The position numbers were made by a program, and so were the translations under genes. A stretch of DNA of 64,000 bases. Origin: DASUBN01 sp964584665. Lineage in GTDB: Bacteria; Pseudomonadota; Gammaproteobacteria; Natronospirales; REEB76. Each line of letters begins with the position of its first letter. Positions within the stretch are counted from its first letter, which is position 1. Below, piece after piece: positions 42,186-51,293 of this stretch. The stretch spans positions 1 through 64,000 of the forward strand of contig CAZPAO010000008.1 in assembly GCA_964584665.1 (NCBI GenBank). Direction: 5' to 3'. The notes beneath the pieces are model-generated. The model did not search any database and was not told the origin of the DNA. It saw only the letters and a list, made by a program, of their open reading frames with translations.

Positions 42186-45002
42186 ATGAGAGGCTTGAGT
42201 CTTGGTCTGATGTCCCTGTCCCTGGCGGCGCTGTACGCGCCGCCCGCTTCCGCCCTGGATCCCAACCTCGACTGGCGCACGCTGGAGAGCGCGCACTTCA
42301 CCCTGGTCTACCACCCGGGCGAAGAGCAGCTCGCCCAGCACATGCTGGACGTGGCCGAGCAGGAATCCTCGCGCCTGGACCCCTGGCTGCAATGGCAGCC
42401 CGCGGACCGGGTGCAGCTCGTGCTCACGGACCACGTGGATCTCCCCAACGGCCTCACCACGCCCTTGCCGCGGGACCATATCGAACTCTACGTGAGCCCG
42501 CCGGATGACGTGGACTCCCTCGAGGACTTCGACGACTGGTTCCGGCTGCTCATCAGCCATGAATACACCCACGTGCTGCAGATGGATCAGGCGCGGGGTG
42601 CGTCGGCATTCCTGCGTGACCACGTCTTCGGCCGCAACGAGTTCCTCTTCCCCGGCGTGTTCCAGCCGACGCTGCTGCTGGAAGGTCTCGCGGTGTACGA
42701 CGAGACCGACAGCGCCGCCGGGATAGGCCGCGGCCAGAGCAGCCTCTATTCCATGTACATGCGGGCCGAGGTGCAGCAGGGCCTGCGGCCCTGGTCCCAG
42801 GTGAGCATGGCGGGCGTCACGGAATGGCCGGGCGGGACCTTGCCCTATCTCTATGGAGTGAACTACTACCAGTTCGTGGATCAGACCTACGGAAAGCAGG
42901 CGATCCCGGCGCTGGTGGAGAACTACAGCCACCACCTGATCCCGTTCCGGGTGGGCAGCAACATGGAAGACGTGTTGCATGACGATGACGTGCCGCAGGT
43001 ATGGGCGAAGTTCACCGACTACCTGCAGCAGAAGTACGGGGCACCCCCTTATCCAGCGGGCACCCGCCTGGTGGAGGGCGAACGCCTCACCCAGTACGGT
43101 TTCAACACCGCTTCGCCCCGAGCCACGGCCGATGGTCGGGTGTTCTACGTGCGGGACGAATGGCACCGCCAGCCCGCCATCATGGTCTGGCAGGCGGGCC
43201 AAGGCAGCCGCAAGCTCGCCGATACCTTCAGTCCGGCCCGGCTCGACTGGAACGCGAAGGGCGGGCTCCTGGTGGCGCGGCCCGAGATATGCAGCGAATA
43301 CCATCTCAACTTCGACCTCTATCGGGTGGACCCGGACTCCGGTGAGGTGACGCGCCTCACCCATTGCGGCCGCTACCACTACGGAAGCTGGTCGCCGGAC
43401 GGCACGCACATAGCCGCCTCGCGCATCGACCTCGGCAAGAGCAGCCTCGTGGTGTTGGACGCGGACGGAGCCGGCGCAGAGACGATATGGAGCGGGGAGG
43501 ACGGCGAGATCCTCGGCGGCCTGGACTGGTCGCCGGACGGCGAACACCTCACGGCGGCGCTATGGCGTCTGGGCCGGCGCTGGGCGCTGGAGGAGTTCTC
43601 CTTCAGCACGCGCCAGTGGCGGGTGCTGGCGGCGGACGTCGGCGACGTGGCGGACCCGGAATACGCGCCGGACGGCAAGTCGGTGCTGTTCACCGCCGAT
43701 GCGGGCGGCGTCTACAACCTGCGCCGCGTGGAGCGGGAGAGCGGGGCGCTCACGACCCTGACCCGCGTCAGCACCGGCGCCTTCTCACCCAGCACGGGCA
43801 AGGATGGGGACGTCTACTATCTCGGCTACACCGGTGCAGGCTACGACCTCTACCGGCTGGCCGCCGGGTCGGCAGCCGCGACGCCGCTCGCGCCTGCCGT
43901 ACACAACTACACCACCTTGCCTGCAGCTCCACATGCGGACGCGCAGGAGGGCGACTACTCCCCCTGGTCCAGTCTGCTGCCGGCCTATTGGACGCCGGAG
44001 CTGGCTTTCGGCCCGGACTATTACCTGCTGGGCGCCGCCACCAGCGGCCAGGACGCGCTAGGCATCCACGTCTATGCCGCCGACATCAACTACGAGTTCA
44101 AGCACGGTTCGCCCGGCGGCAGTTTCATCTACACCTATGCGGACCGGCTGCAGTTCCTGGCGGCGCGGCTCTACTCGATGGATACCCTCGACAGCGGCAA
44201 GACCCTGGAGCGGGTGCGCCAGCAGGATCGGTTGCAGGCGCTGTGGCAGCGGCCCTGGCCTTCACTCGAACGCACGCTCACCTTCAGCATCGGTGCTTCC
44301 AGCGATGCGGAGAAAGACCGCTACGATCTCGGCGTGCCGGAACTGCCGGCGCGGGATTCCGCGGCGGGCATCGCCTTCCGTTGGAACAGCACCCAAAATT
44401 GGCCCATCTCGATCAGCCCGGACGATGGACGGGACGTGACCTTCGTGGCGGAGAGCAGCGACGTGTTCCCCAGTGACTTCACGGGCCGTGCCTACCGCCT
44501 GGATTGGAACGAATATATCCGCGCAGGTGACGAGGCGGTGGTGACCCTGCATTACCTCGAAGCCTACGGCACCGATGGCATCCAGCCCTTCAGCCTCGGC
44601 GGCGCCACGGATCCGGGTTACGGTACGCCTGCAGCGCAGTTGCTGTTCGACCGCCGCGACTTCGCCTTCCCCGGTTACCCCTCGGATTCACCGGGCCTCA
44701 CGGGGCAGCGCATGCGCCTGGGCAGCGTGGGTCTGCGCATCCCCATCATGCGGCCCGAGGCGGGCTTGCGCATACCGCCGGTGGGCGTGCATGACTTCTC
44801 GCTGCGGGTGTATTTCGATGCCGGTGGCACCTGGAACCAGGGTGGGCGCCCGACGCGCTACTCACGCAGTGCGGGGGCGGAGTGGGTCTCGGATTTGAGC
44901 CTCTTCTATATAGCCAACATCCGGTTGGTGCTGGGCGCGGCCCACGGCTTCGATGCGGACGGCGAGAACCAGGTCTACGGCACCCTGGAAGTCCCGTTCT
45001 AG
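42186..45002 (+). CDS. Predicted secreted three-domain protein: gluzincin protease, beta-propeller, outer-membrane barrel
   Basis: A 938-residue protein with a type I signal peptide (cleavage near ASA, residue 22). Residues about 25-290 look like a peptidase-MA-type gluzincin: HEYTH at 125-129 gives two zinc ligands and the catalytic glutamate, and LLLEGLAVYDE supplies the third ligand, glutamate 166. Residues about 300-600 contain TolB/WD40-like propeller repeats with SWSPDGTH and DWSPDGEH. The last 300 residues have alternating beta-strand patterns and end in LEVPF with a terminal phenylalanine, as in outer-membrane barrels. It follows hslO by 25 bp. Its substrate is unknown. Confidence 0.8.
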   Translation: MRGLSLGLMSLSLAALYAPPASALDPNLDWRTLESAHFTLVYHPGEEQLAQHMLDVAEQESSRLDPWLQWQPADRVQLVLTDHVDLPNGLTTPLPRDHIELYVSPPDDVDSLEDFDDWFRLLISHEYTHVLQMDQARGASAFLRDHVFGRNEFLFPGVFQPTLLLEGLAVYDETDSAAGIGRGQSSLYSMYMRAEVQQGLRPWSQVSMAGVTEWPGGTLPYLYGVNYYQFVDQTYGKQAIPALVENYSHHLIPFRVGSNMEDVLHDDDVPQVWAKFTDYLQQKYGAPPYPAGTRLVEGERLTQYGFNTASPRATADGRVFYVRDEWHRQPAIMVWQAGQGSRKLADTFSPARLDWNAKGGLLVARPEICSEYHLNFDLYRVDPDSGEVTRLTHCGRYHYGSWSPDGTHIAASRIDLGKSSLVVLDADGAGAETIWSGEDGEILGGLDWSPDGEHLTAALWRLGRRWALEEFSFSTRQWRVLAADVGDVADPEYAPDGKSVLFTADAGGVYNLRRVERESGALTTLTRVSTGAFSPSTGKDGDVYYLGYTGAGYDLYRLAAGSAAATPLAPAVHNYTTLPAAPHADAQEGDYSPWSSLLPAYWTPELAFGPDYYLLGAATSGQDALGIHVYAADINYEFKHGSPGGSFIYTYADRLQFLAARLYSMDTLDSGKTLERVRQQDRLQALWQRPWPSLERTLTFSIGASSDAEKDRYDLGVPELPARDSAAGIAFRWNSTQNWPISISPDDGRDVTFVAESSDVFPSDFTGRAYRLDWNEYIRAGDEAVVTLHYLEAYGTDGIQPFSLGGATDPGYGTPAAQLLFDRRDFAFPGYPSDSPGLTGQRMRLGSVGLRIPIMRPEAGLRIPPVGVHDFSLRVYFDAGGTWNQGGRPTRYSRSAGAEWVSDLSLFYIANIRLVLGAAHGFDADGENQVYGTLEVPF

Positions 45003-45493
45003 ACCTCGCCATCCCGGTAGACCACGAAGCTTCCGGCATAGCGGGCGGCCGGCAGGCCGCCCTGGAGCATCTCTGCGTCCAGTCCGATGCGCGCCTTGCC
45101 GCGGCGCGCCAGGGTCTGGCGGAACTTATCCAGCACCGCTGCTTGCGGCGGAGGGCAGAGCGCTTCCAGGTCCGTGCTCACGGGCTTGAGGTAGTTCACC
45201 CGCGCCTCGTTCACCACCATGTGCAGCGGCTGCTCATCCTCCAGCAGCAGCCAGAGATAACCCCAACAGGCCAGCGTCATGAGGCTCGCGAGACTGCCGC
45301 CGAAGGCGGTGCGCTCGTGGTTGATGTTGGGGGCGAGGGGAGCGGTCAGTTTCAGGCCTGACCCATCGAAGTCCGCGACCTTGACCTGCATCTGCGCGAC
45401 CAATGGGATGTGCGCGTGCATATAGCGCTCGAGGCGCCCGGCGCGCTCGGCAGGGGCATCGGCGCTCTTCAACGGTGGCTGCAGACCGGGCAT
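44999..45493 (-). CDS. YiiD-C-like hotdog-fold thioesterase
   Basis: A 164-residue protein resembling the C-terminal thioesterase domain of YiiD: IPLVAQMQVKVADFDGSGLKLTAPLAPNI, then NHERTAFGGSLASLMTLACWGYL and VVNEARVNYLKPV. Hotdog thioesterases of this type may hydrolyse acyl-CoA or acyl-ACP; substrate unknown. ATG 45493 overlaps the moeB 3' end by 25 bp with no clear ribosome binding site; TTG 45472 would reduce the overlap to 4 bp. Its stop overlaps the convergent protease gene by 4 bp. Confidence 0.75.
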   Translation of the reverse strand: MPGLQPPLKSADAPAERAGRLERYMHAHIPLVAQMQVKVADFDGSGLKLTAPLAPNINHERTAFGGSLASLMTLACWGYLWLLLEDEQPLHMVVNEARVNYLKPVSTDLEALCPPPQAAVLDKFRQTLARRGKARIGLDAEMLQGGLPAARYAGSFVVYRDGEV

Positions 45494-46224
45494 GCGGTGT
45501 CTCGTTTGAGGGTGGTGTAGCGCATCTCGCCGGTCAGGGCGTCGTAACGCAGGAGCCGGCCCGTGAGAGGGCGGCCCGTGCCGGTGAGGAGCTTCACGGC
45601 CTCCACCGCCATCAGGCTGCCGATGACGCCTGTGAGAGGTGCCAGCACGCCGTTCTGGCGGCAGTTCTCCAGCTCCTCGCCGCCTTCCTCATAGAGGCAG
45701 GCGTAGCAGGGGCTGGCTCCATCCCGTGTGTCGAACACCAGGAGCTGGCCTTCGTAGCGAAGGGCGGCGCCGGAGACGAGCGGCTTGCGTGCCGCTACGC
45801 AGGCGGCATTCACCGCGAAGCGGGTGCCGAAGTTGTCGCTGCCATCCAGCACGAGATCGGCACGCAGGACTGCGTCCGCGCGTGCCTGGCCTTCCAGGCG
45901 GCCTTCCAGGGCTTCCAGCTTGCAAGCGGGGTTGAGGGCGGCAAGAGCGCCCGTCGCAGCGGCTGTCTTGGGCGTGCCCACATCTGCGTCGCCGTAGAGG
46001 ATCTGGCGTTGCAGGTTGCTCAAGTCCACCCGGTCGAAGTCGTTGAGCAGCAGCCGCCCCACGCCGGAGGCGGCGAGATACATGGCGGCCGGCGAACCGA
46101 GGCCTCCCAGGCCCACCACCAGCACGGTGGCGGCAGCCAGCCGCTCCTGCGCTGCAGCGCCGAAGTCCGGCAGCGCGAGATGGCGGCTGTAGCGCAGCTT
46201 CCAGTCCGGATCGTGGTCGCTCAT
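45469..46224 (-). CDS. moeB: MoeB/ThiF-family adenylyltransferase
   Basis: A 251-residue E1-like enzyme that adenylates the C-terminus of MoaD- or ThiS-type sulfur carriers. ATP-binding glycine loop VLVVGLGGLGSPAAMYLA, NDFDRVDLSNLQRQILYGDADVG with the arginine finger, and DGSDNFGTRFAVN are present. Zinc-binding cysteines occur as CYAC and C-terminal CPVC. Start is ATG 46224. No carrier gene is nearby, so the choice between molybdopterin and thiamine pathways is open; MoeB is the more common annotation. Confidence 0.88.
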   Translation of the reverse strand: MSDHDPDWKLRYSRHLALPDFGAAAQERLAAATVLVVGLGGLGSPAAMYLAASGVGRLLLNDFDRVDLSNLQRQILYGDADVGTPKTAAATGALAALNPACKLEALEGRLEGQARADAVLRADLVLDGSDNFGTRFAVNAACVAARKPLVSGAALRYEGQLLVFDTRDGASPCYACLYEEGGEELENCRQNGVLAPLTGVIGSLMAVEAVKLLTGTGRPLTGRLLRYDALTGEMRYTTLKRDTACPVCSHR

Positions 46225-46288
46225 GGGCGGATTGTACCGCGGCAGGCTTGAACGGCCGCGGCCAAACCCGCAAGATGGAGCCACGCAG

Positions 46289-46939
46289 ATGGATGGGGAC
46301 GGCATGGCCGCCTGGGTCGAATATCTCAAGTTCTTCGCCGGGTTGGTGGCCATCCTCAACCCCATCGGCGTCATCCCCATCTTCATCAACCTCACCTACA
46401 ACCAGACCGCCGTGGAGCGTAACCGCACCGCGCTGATGGCGGCCATCACCGTGGGCGTGGTGCTGGGCGTGGCGCTGCTCTGCGGCGAGCGCATCCTGGA
46501 TTTCTTCGGCATCAGCGTCGCCTCCTTCCAGGTGGCAGGCGGCATCCTCATCCTCTACAACTCCCTCTCCATGCTGCAGGCGAAGATGAACGCTACCCGG
46601 CAGACGGAGGAGGAGGCCCAGGAGACGGTGGAGCGCGAGGATGTGGCGGTGGTGCCCATCGGCATACCTCTCACCGCCGGCCCTGGCGCCATCAGCACCG
46701 TAATCCTCTACGGCCACAAGCCGGCGTTGTTCGGGCAATACGTGATCCTGTTCGGTGGCATCATCGTCACCGCCGCCATCGTATGGGCAGCATTCAGGCT
46801 ATCGCCGCTCATCTCGCGGCTCCTCAGCCGCACCGGTATCAACATCGTGACCCGCATCATGGGCCTCATCATGGCCTCCATCGGCATCGAATTCATATTC
46901 GCAGGCCTCAAGGCCTTCTTCCCAGGCCTGACTTCGTAA
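46289..46939 (+). CDS. MarC-family integral membrane protein
   Basis: A 216-residue protein with six predicted membrane helices. VAILNPIGVIPIFINLT, the first-helix signature, and PIGIPLTAGPGAISTVILYG, the second half-site, identify the MarC/UPF0056 family. The family was once linked to multiple antibiotic resistance, but that link is not supported and transport function is unproven. ATG 46289 follows GGAG at 8 nt; ATG 46304 is an alternative. Confidence 0.9.
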   Translation: MDGDGMAAWVEYLKFFAGLVAILNPIGVIPIFINLTYNQTAVERNRTALMAAITVGVVLGVALLCGERILDFFGISVASFQVAGGILILYNSLSMLQAKMNATRQTEEEAQETVEREDVAVVPIGIPLTAGPGAISTVILYGHKPALFGQYVILFGGIIVTAAIVWAAFRLSPLISRLLSRTGINIVTRIMGLIMASIGIEFIFAGLKAFFPGLTS

Positions 46940-46960
46940 GCTGCCGATATGCAGACATGA

Positions 46961-46989
46961 AAAAGCCGGCATCACTGCCGGCTTTTCTT
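46961..46989. terminator. Bidirectional terminator between marC and ppiase gene
   Basis: AAAAGCCGGCA and TGCCGGCTTTT form an 11-bp stem around TCAC, with further T residues (CTTT) on the plus strand and A-rich flank giving U-rich ends on both strands. It separates convergent genes. Confidence 0.9.
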
Positions 46990-47008
46990 TCCCCGACATC
47001 GCGCAGTC

Positions 47009-47491
47009 TCAGGCCTTGCGCGCGCTGGTGATGATGACGGGCGTCACCGGCACGTCCCGGTGGCCGCCGGCGCTGCCGGTCTTCACCTCGCCGATCTTGT
47101 CCACCACCTCGGTGCCCTTCACCACCTTGCCGAACACCGCGTAGCCGAAGTCACGCTTGCCGTTGTCCAGGAACACGTTGTCCGCCAGGTTGATGAAGAA
47201 CTGGCTGGTGGCGCTGTTGATATCGGACGTGCGTGCCATGGCGAGGGTGTAGGGTTCGTTGGAAAGGCCGTTGTCCGCCTCGTTCTTGATGGGGGCCTCG
47301 GTCTTCTTCTGCGCCATGTCCGGCGTGAAGCCACCGCACTGCACCATGAAGTCAGGTATGACGCGGTGGAAGATGGTACCGTCATAGAAACCGGCTTCCA
47401 CATAGCCCAGGAAGTTCTTGACGGTGATCGGGGCCTTGTCGGCGAAGAGTTCGACGCTGATGTCGCCGAGGCTGGTGGAGAGGATGATCAT
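47009..47491 (-). CDS. ppiB: Peptidyl-prolyl cis-trans isomerase, cyclophilin type
   Basis: A 160-residue cyclophilin without a signal peptide, so probably cytoplasmic. FYDGTIFHRVIPDFMVQCGGF carries the catalytic arginine and FxMxxG-like core, and SATSQFFINLADN the second half of the active site. ATG 47491 is preceded by CAGGAG at 6 nt. It is 42 bp downstream of prmC on the same strand. Confidence 0.94.
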   Translation of the reverse strand: MIILSTSLGDISVELFADKAPITVKNFLGYVEAGFYDGTIFHRVIPDFMVQCGGFTPDMAQKKTEAPIKNEADNGLSNEPYTLAMARTSDINSATSQFFINLADNVFLDNGKRDFGYAVFGKVVKGTEVVDKIGEVKTGSAGGHRDVPVTPVIITSARKA

Positions 47492-47532
47492 GGGGTACTC
47501 CTGGAAAATGATGGCGGATTCTAGCGCGGGGC

Positions 47533-48378
47533 TCAGGGCTTTGCCCAATCCGCCAGGCTTACCCGTTCATGGCCCGACAGGTCGCGGACGCTGCGGGCAC
47601 CGACGAAGCCGGTGGTCTGCAGCAGGCCGCGTACTGCGGCACCCTGATCCAGGCCATGCTCAAGCAGCAAGGCTCCATCCTTATATAGGTAGTCCGGCGC
47701 CCCAGCCACGATGCGACGCAGATCCTCCAGGCCGTCGGGGCCGGAGGCGAGGGCTGACAGGGGTTCGAAGCGCAGGTCACCTTGCTTGAGGTGAGGGTCT
47801 GTCTCCGCCACATAGGGCGGATTGGAAGCGATGAGATGGAAGCAGCGCGCTGACACAGCCTCGAACCAATCGCCCTGGATGAATTCCATGTTCTTCAGCC
47901 CCAGCGCCGTCGCATTGCTGCGTGCGACGGAGAGCGCTTCCGCGCTCCGGTCCGTGGCGGTGACGTGTATGAGGGGACGTTCCTTGGCGATGGCGAGGGC
48001 GATGGCGCCGCTGCCGGTGCCGAGATCCAGTATCTCCCAGTCGGCCTGCGCCGGTATCCGCAGCAGGGCTTCTTCCACCAGGAGTTCCGTCTCGGGACGG
48101 GGGATGAGGGTCGCAGGCGTGACCTTGAGCTCCAGTGACCAGAACTCACGCTTGCTCGTGAGATATGCGATGGGTTCCCCGCGCAGGCGCGCATCCACGA
48201 GATCGGCGAAGACCAGCGCTTGTGAGGCATCCAGCACCGCTTCAGGATGCGCGCGCAGATGACTGCGGTCCCTGCCCAGGGCATGGGCCAGCAGGACTTC
48301 GGCGTCCAGGCGCGGGCTGTCGCTCGCGGCCTGGAGGCGCGTCTCGGCTTCGGTCAAAAGGCTCAAGAAGGTCTGCAT
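47533..48378 (-). CDS. prmC: Peptide chain release factor N5-glutamine methyltransferase
   Basis: A 281-residue SAM-dependent enzyme that methylates the GGQ glutamine of release factors; its target RF1 (PrfA) is encoded 5.5 kb away here rather than adjacent. The N-terminal helical domain precedes ILDLGTGSGAIALAIAKERP (motif I) and the catalytic NPPYVAETD (NPPY motif). Start ATG 48378 is divergent from cbs with 64 bp between. Confidence 0.95.
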   Translation of the reverse strand: MQTFLSLLTEAETRLQAASDSPRLDAEVLLAHALGRDRSHLRAHPEAVLDASQALVFADLVDARLRGEPIAYLTSKREFWSLELKVTPATLIPRPETELLVEEALLRIPAQADWEILDLGTGSGAIALAIAKERPLIHVTATDRSAEALSVARSNATALGLKNMEFIQGDWFEAVSARCFHLIASNPPYVAETDPHLKQGDLRFEPLSALASGPDGLEDLRRIVAGAPDYLYKDGALLLEHGLDQGAAVRGLLQTTGFVGARSVRDLSGHERVSLADWAKP

Positions 48379-48442
48379 GTGGTGGGCATATTGTAGACAC
48401 TCCCGTAAAATGGCGCCTTCGCTTAACGCCCCCGGAGGGCGC

Positions 48443-49801
48443 ATGCGCGTCTATTCCAACGTCATGGAGATGGTCGGCAACACGCCGATGCTCGAACTCA
48501 CCCATCTCGACACCGGGCCCTGCCGGCTGTTCCTGAAGCTCGAACTCATGAATCCGGGCGGCTCCGTGAAGGACCGCATCGGCCGCAGCATGATCGAGGA
48601 GGCCGAGAAGCGCGGTGATCTGAAGCCGGGCATGACCATCGTCGAGGCCACTGCCGGCAACACGGGCTTAGGCTTGGCGCTGGTGGCGGCCCAGAAGGGC
48701 TACCCTCTGATCCTGGTCATCCCCGACAAGATGAGCCAGGAGAAGATCTTCAACCTGCGTGCCATGGGCGCGGAGGTGGTGCTGACCCGCTCCGACGTGG
48801 CTAAGGGCCATCCCGAGTACTACCAGGACATGGCCAAGCGCATCGCGGAGGAGCAGGGGGCGTTCTACGTCAACCAGTTCGGCAATCCGGACAACGTCAA
48901 GGCTCATGAAACCACCACTGCCCCCGAGATCTGGGAGCAGATGGGGCACGACCTGGACGCGGTGGTGGTGGGCGTGGGCTCCAGCGGCACCCTCACCGGC
49001 ATCGGCCATTACTTCCGCAAGGTCGCACCCCACGTGGAGATGGTGCTGGCCGATCCCAAGGGCTCCGTGCTCGTGGACTACCTCAAGACCGGAGTACTGG
49101 GCCAGAAGGGCGGCTGGCTGGTGGAAGGCATCGGCGAGGATTTCATCCCGGACATCTGCGACCTCTCAGTGGTGAAGCAGGCCTACACCATCCCGGACGC
49201 GGAGGCTTTCGCCGTGGCCCGCGAGGTACTGCGCAAGGAAGGTGTCCTGCTCGGCTCCTCCTCCGGCGTGCTCATCGGCGCCGCCTTGCGCTACTGCCGC
49301 GCGCAGAAGAGCCCGAAACGGGTGGTGACCCTGGGCGCTGACACCGGCAACAAGTACCTCTCCAAGCTCTACAACGACTTCTGGATGATCGAGCAGGGGT
49401 TCATCGACCGCCCCAAGCGAGGCGATCTGGGCGACTTCGTGGGCCGACCCTATTGGGAACGGGCGACGGTGTATGTAGGCCCGGGCGACACCCTGGCCAC
49501 GGCCCACACCCGCATGCGCAACAACGGCATCTCGCAGCTGCCGGTGATGGATGGCAAGCAGTTCCTGGGGGCCGTGAGCGAGATCGACCTCATCAGCGCG
49601 GTGCAGAAAGACCCGCGCGGCTTCACCCAGGAAGTGCGCGCGGCCGTGAATACCCGGTTCCCGCGCATCAGCGCAGGGGAGAAGCCGGACGCGCTCTTCA
49701 AGCTCATGCAGACCGAGACCGCCGCTGCAGTGATGGACGGGGACAACTTCCTCGGCCTCGTCACCCGCAGCGACCTCCTGAACCGCCTCAGACTCCAATA
49801 G
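48443..49801 (+). CDS. cbs: Cystathionine beta-synthase with C-terminal CBS domain pair
   Basis: A 452-residue PLP enzyme condensing homocysteine and serine. The PLP lysine lies in KLELMNPGGSVKDRIGRSM, the phosphate loop is VGVGSSGTLTGIG, and asparagine contact is in ATAGNTGLGLALVA. Residues about 335-452 form two CBS motifs (ISQLPVMDGKQFLGAVSEIDL and AAVMDGDNFLGLVTRSDLL), a Bateman module that may bind adenosyl ligands. ATG 48443 has GGAGG 5 nt upstream. It lies 17 bp before the gamma-lyase, forming a reverse transsulfuration pair. Confidence 0.94.
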   Translation: MRVYSNVMEMVGNTPMLELTHLDTGPCRLFLKLELMNPGGSVKDRIGRSMIEEAEKRGDLKPGMTIVEATAGNTGLGLALVAAQKGYPLILVIPDKMSQEKIFNLRAMGAEVVLTRSDVAKGHPEYYQDMAKRIAEEQGAFYVNQFGNPDNVKAHETTTAPEIWEQMGHDLDAVVVGVGSSGTLTGIGHYFRKVAPHVEMVLADPKGSVLVDYLKTGVLGQKGGWLVEGIGEDFIPDICDLSVVKQAYTIPDAEAFAVAREVLRKEGVLLGSSSGVLIGAALRYCRAQKSPKRVVTLGADTGNKYLSKLYNDFWMIEQGFIDRPKRGDLGDFVGRPYWERATVYVGPGDTLATAHTRMRNNGISQLPVMDGKQFLGAVSEIDLISAVQKDPRGFTQEVRAAVNTRFPRISAGEKPDALFKLMQTETAAAVMDGDNFLGLVTRSDLLNRLRLQ

Positions 49802-49818
49802 CATTCCCGGAGCCCTCT

Positions 49819-50985
49819 ATGAAGAAAGACCAACGCTACAACTTCGCCACCCGCACCATCCATGCGGGCCAGTCGCCCGACCCCACCACCGGCGCCGTGA
49901 TGCAGCCCATCTACGCCACCTCCACCTACGCCCAGGAGAGCCCGGGCAAGCACAAGGGTTACGAGTATTCCCGCAGTCAGAACCCCACACGCATGGCTTA
50001 TGAGCGCTGCGTGGCGGATCTCGAGAACGGCAAGCAGGGTTACGGCTTCGCGTCCGGCCTTGCGTCCACCGCCACCATCCTCGATTTGCTGGACACCGGC
50101 AGCCACGTGATCGCCATGGACGACATGTACGGCGGCACGTTCCGGCTGTTCGAGCGGGTACGCAAGCGTTCCGCGGGCCTGAAATTCAGCTACGTGGACC
50201 TGCGTGACCGCAAGGCACTCGAGGCGGCCATCCGCCCCGAGACGCGCCTCATCTGGGTGGAGACGCCCACAAACCCCACGTTGAAGATCGCCGACCTCGC
50301 CATGATCGCCGAGGTGGCCAAGAAGCGCGGCATCATCACCGCCTGCGACAACACCTTCGCCTCGCCGGCCATGCAGCGCCCGCTGGATCACGGCTTCGAC
50401 ATGGTCATGCATTCCGCCACCAAGTTCCTGAACGGCCACTCCGACATCGTGGGCGGCATGGTGGTGGTGGGGGACCGGCCGGAGCTGGCGGAACAGCTCG
50501 CCTTCCTGCATAACGCGGTGGGGTCCATCGCCGGCCCCTTCGACAGCTTCCTGGCATTGCGCGGCCTGAAGACCCTGGCCTTGCGCATGCAACGTCATGC
50601 GGAGAACGCCATCGAACTCGCGGGCTGGCTGGAGAAGCATCCCAAGGTGGAGAAGGTGACCTACCCGGGCCTGCCCAGCCATCCGGAACACGCGCTGGCG
50701 AAGCGCCAGATGCTGGGTTTCGGCGGTATCGTCACTATCTATCTCAAGGGCGGCGAGCCGGAAGCGCGCCGCTTCCTGGAGAACTGCCATCTCTTCACGC
50801 TGGCGGAGAGCCTAGGCGGCGTCGAGAGCCTGGTGGATCATCCGGGTATCATGACCCACGCCTCGGTCCCGCCCGAGACGCGCAAGGCGCTCGGCATCAG
50901 CGACTCGCTGGTGCGCCTGTCGGTGGGCGTGGAAGACGTGAACGACCTGCGGTTGGATCTCGAACACGCGCTCTCTGCCATCTGA
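49819..50985 (+). CDS. Cystathionine gamma-lyase (Cys/Met metabolism PLP enzyme)
   Basis: A 388-residue fold-type I PLP enzyme. YSRSQNPTRMAYERCVADLE, FASGLASTATILDLL and the PLP lysine region MVMHSATKFLNGHSDIVGG define the Cys/Met family. Beside cbs the natural role is cleavage of cystathionine to cysteine, 2-oxobutyrate and ammonia, although cystathionine gamma-synthase (MetB) has nearly the same signature. A strong terminator follows 29 bp after the stop. Confidence 0.88.
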   Translation: MKKDQRYNFATRTIHAGQSPDPTTGAVMQPIYATSTYAQESPGKHKGYEYSRSQNPTRMAYERCVADLENGKQGYGFASGLASTATILDLLDTGSHVIAMDDMYGGTFRLFERVRKRSAGLKFSYVDLRDRKALEAAIRPETRLIWVETPTNPTLKIADLAMIAEVAKKRGIITACDNTFASPAMQRPLDHGFDMVMHSATKFLNGHSDIVGGMVVVGDRPELAEQLAFLHNAVGSIAGPFDSFLALRGLKTLALRMQRHAENAIELAGWLEKHPKVEKVTYPGLPSHPEHALAKRQMLGFGGIVTIYLKGGEPEARRFLENCHLFTLAESLGGVESLVDHPGIMTHASVPPETRKALGISDSLVRLSVGVEDVNDLRLDLEHALSAI

Positions 50986-51013
50986 GCGATCGTTCGGAGA
51001 CTAAAATTGAATA

Positions 51014-51049
51014 AAAAAAGGCGAACTCGTAAACGAGTTCGCCTTTTTT
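51014..51049. terminator. Strong bidirectional terminator
   Basis: AAAAAAGGCGAACTCG and CGAGTTCGCCTTTTTT form a 16-bp perfect stem around TAAA, giving a U-run on both strands. It ends the cbs operon (plus) and the small lipoprotein transcript (minus). Confidence 0.97.
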
Positions 51050-51057
51050 CGGTCTCC

Positions 51058-51104
51058 GAATCCTTCGTTTAAGAAGGATCCTCTACGCACCTTGCGGTGC
51101 GTAG
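51058..51104 (-). other. Two stem-loops in the 3' region of the small lipoprotein transcript
   Basis: On the minus strand, 6 nt after the lipoprotein stop, CTACGCACC and GGTGCGTAG pair around GCAA (GNRA-type loop). Then GGATCCTTC and GAAGGATTC pair (one mismatch) around TTAAAC. The strong terminator follows, so the transcript would end with three consecutive hairpins. This could stabilise the mRNA or release a 3'-derived small RNA; no function is known. Confidence 0.55.
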
Positions 51105-51110
51105 CCGCGA

Positions 51111-51293
51111 TTACTTGTGGGTGCTCGCAGCGGGAGCAGCAGCCGTGCCGGCCGGAGCAGGCATAGCGGTGCTGGCGGCCGGGGCCGGGGCAGCGGTGCT
51201 GGCAGCCGGAGTGGCAGGAGCTTCGCTCTTGCCGCAAGCGGACAGCGACAGGGCCAGGGCGGCAGCGGTCAGGACAGCGACGTACTTCTTCAT
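51111..51293 (-). CDS. Small Ala/Pro-rich lipoprotein
   Basis: A 60-residue predicted lipoprotein. MKKYVAVLTAAALALSLSAC is a clean type II signal peptide with lipobox LSAC at cysteine 20, and the mature part (about 40 residues) is almost entirely Ala, Pro, Ser and Thr, low-complexity and probably extended. ATG 51299 would add two residues. No family is recognised. A possible promoter lies 38 bp upstream and hairpins plus a terminator follow, so it is a self-contained unit, likely abundant. It may be a small cell-envelope spacer protein. Confidence 0.8.
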   Translation of the reverse strand: MKKYVAVLTAAALALSLSACGKSEAPATPAASTAAPAPAASTAMPAPAGTAAAPAASTHK

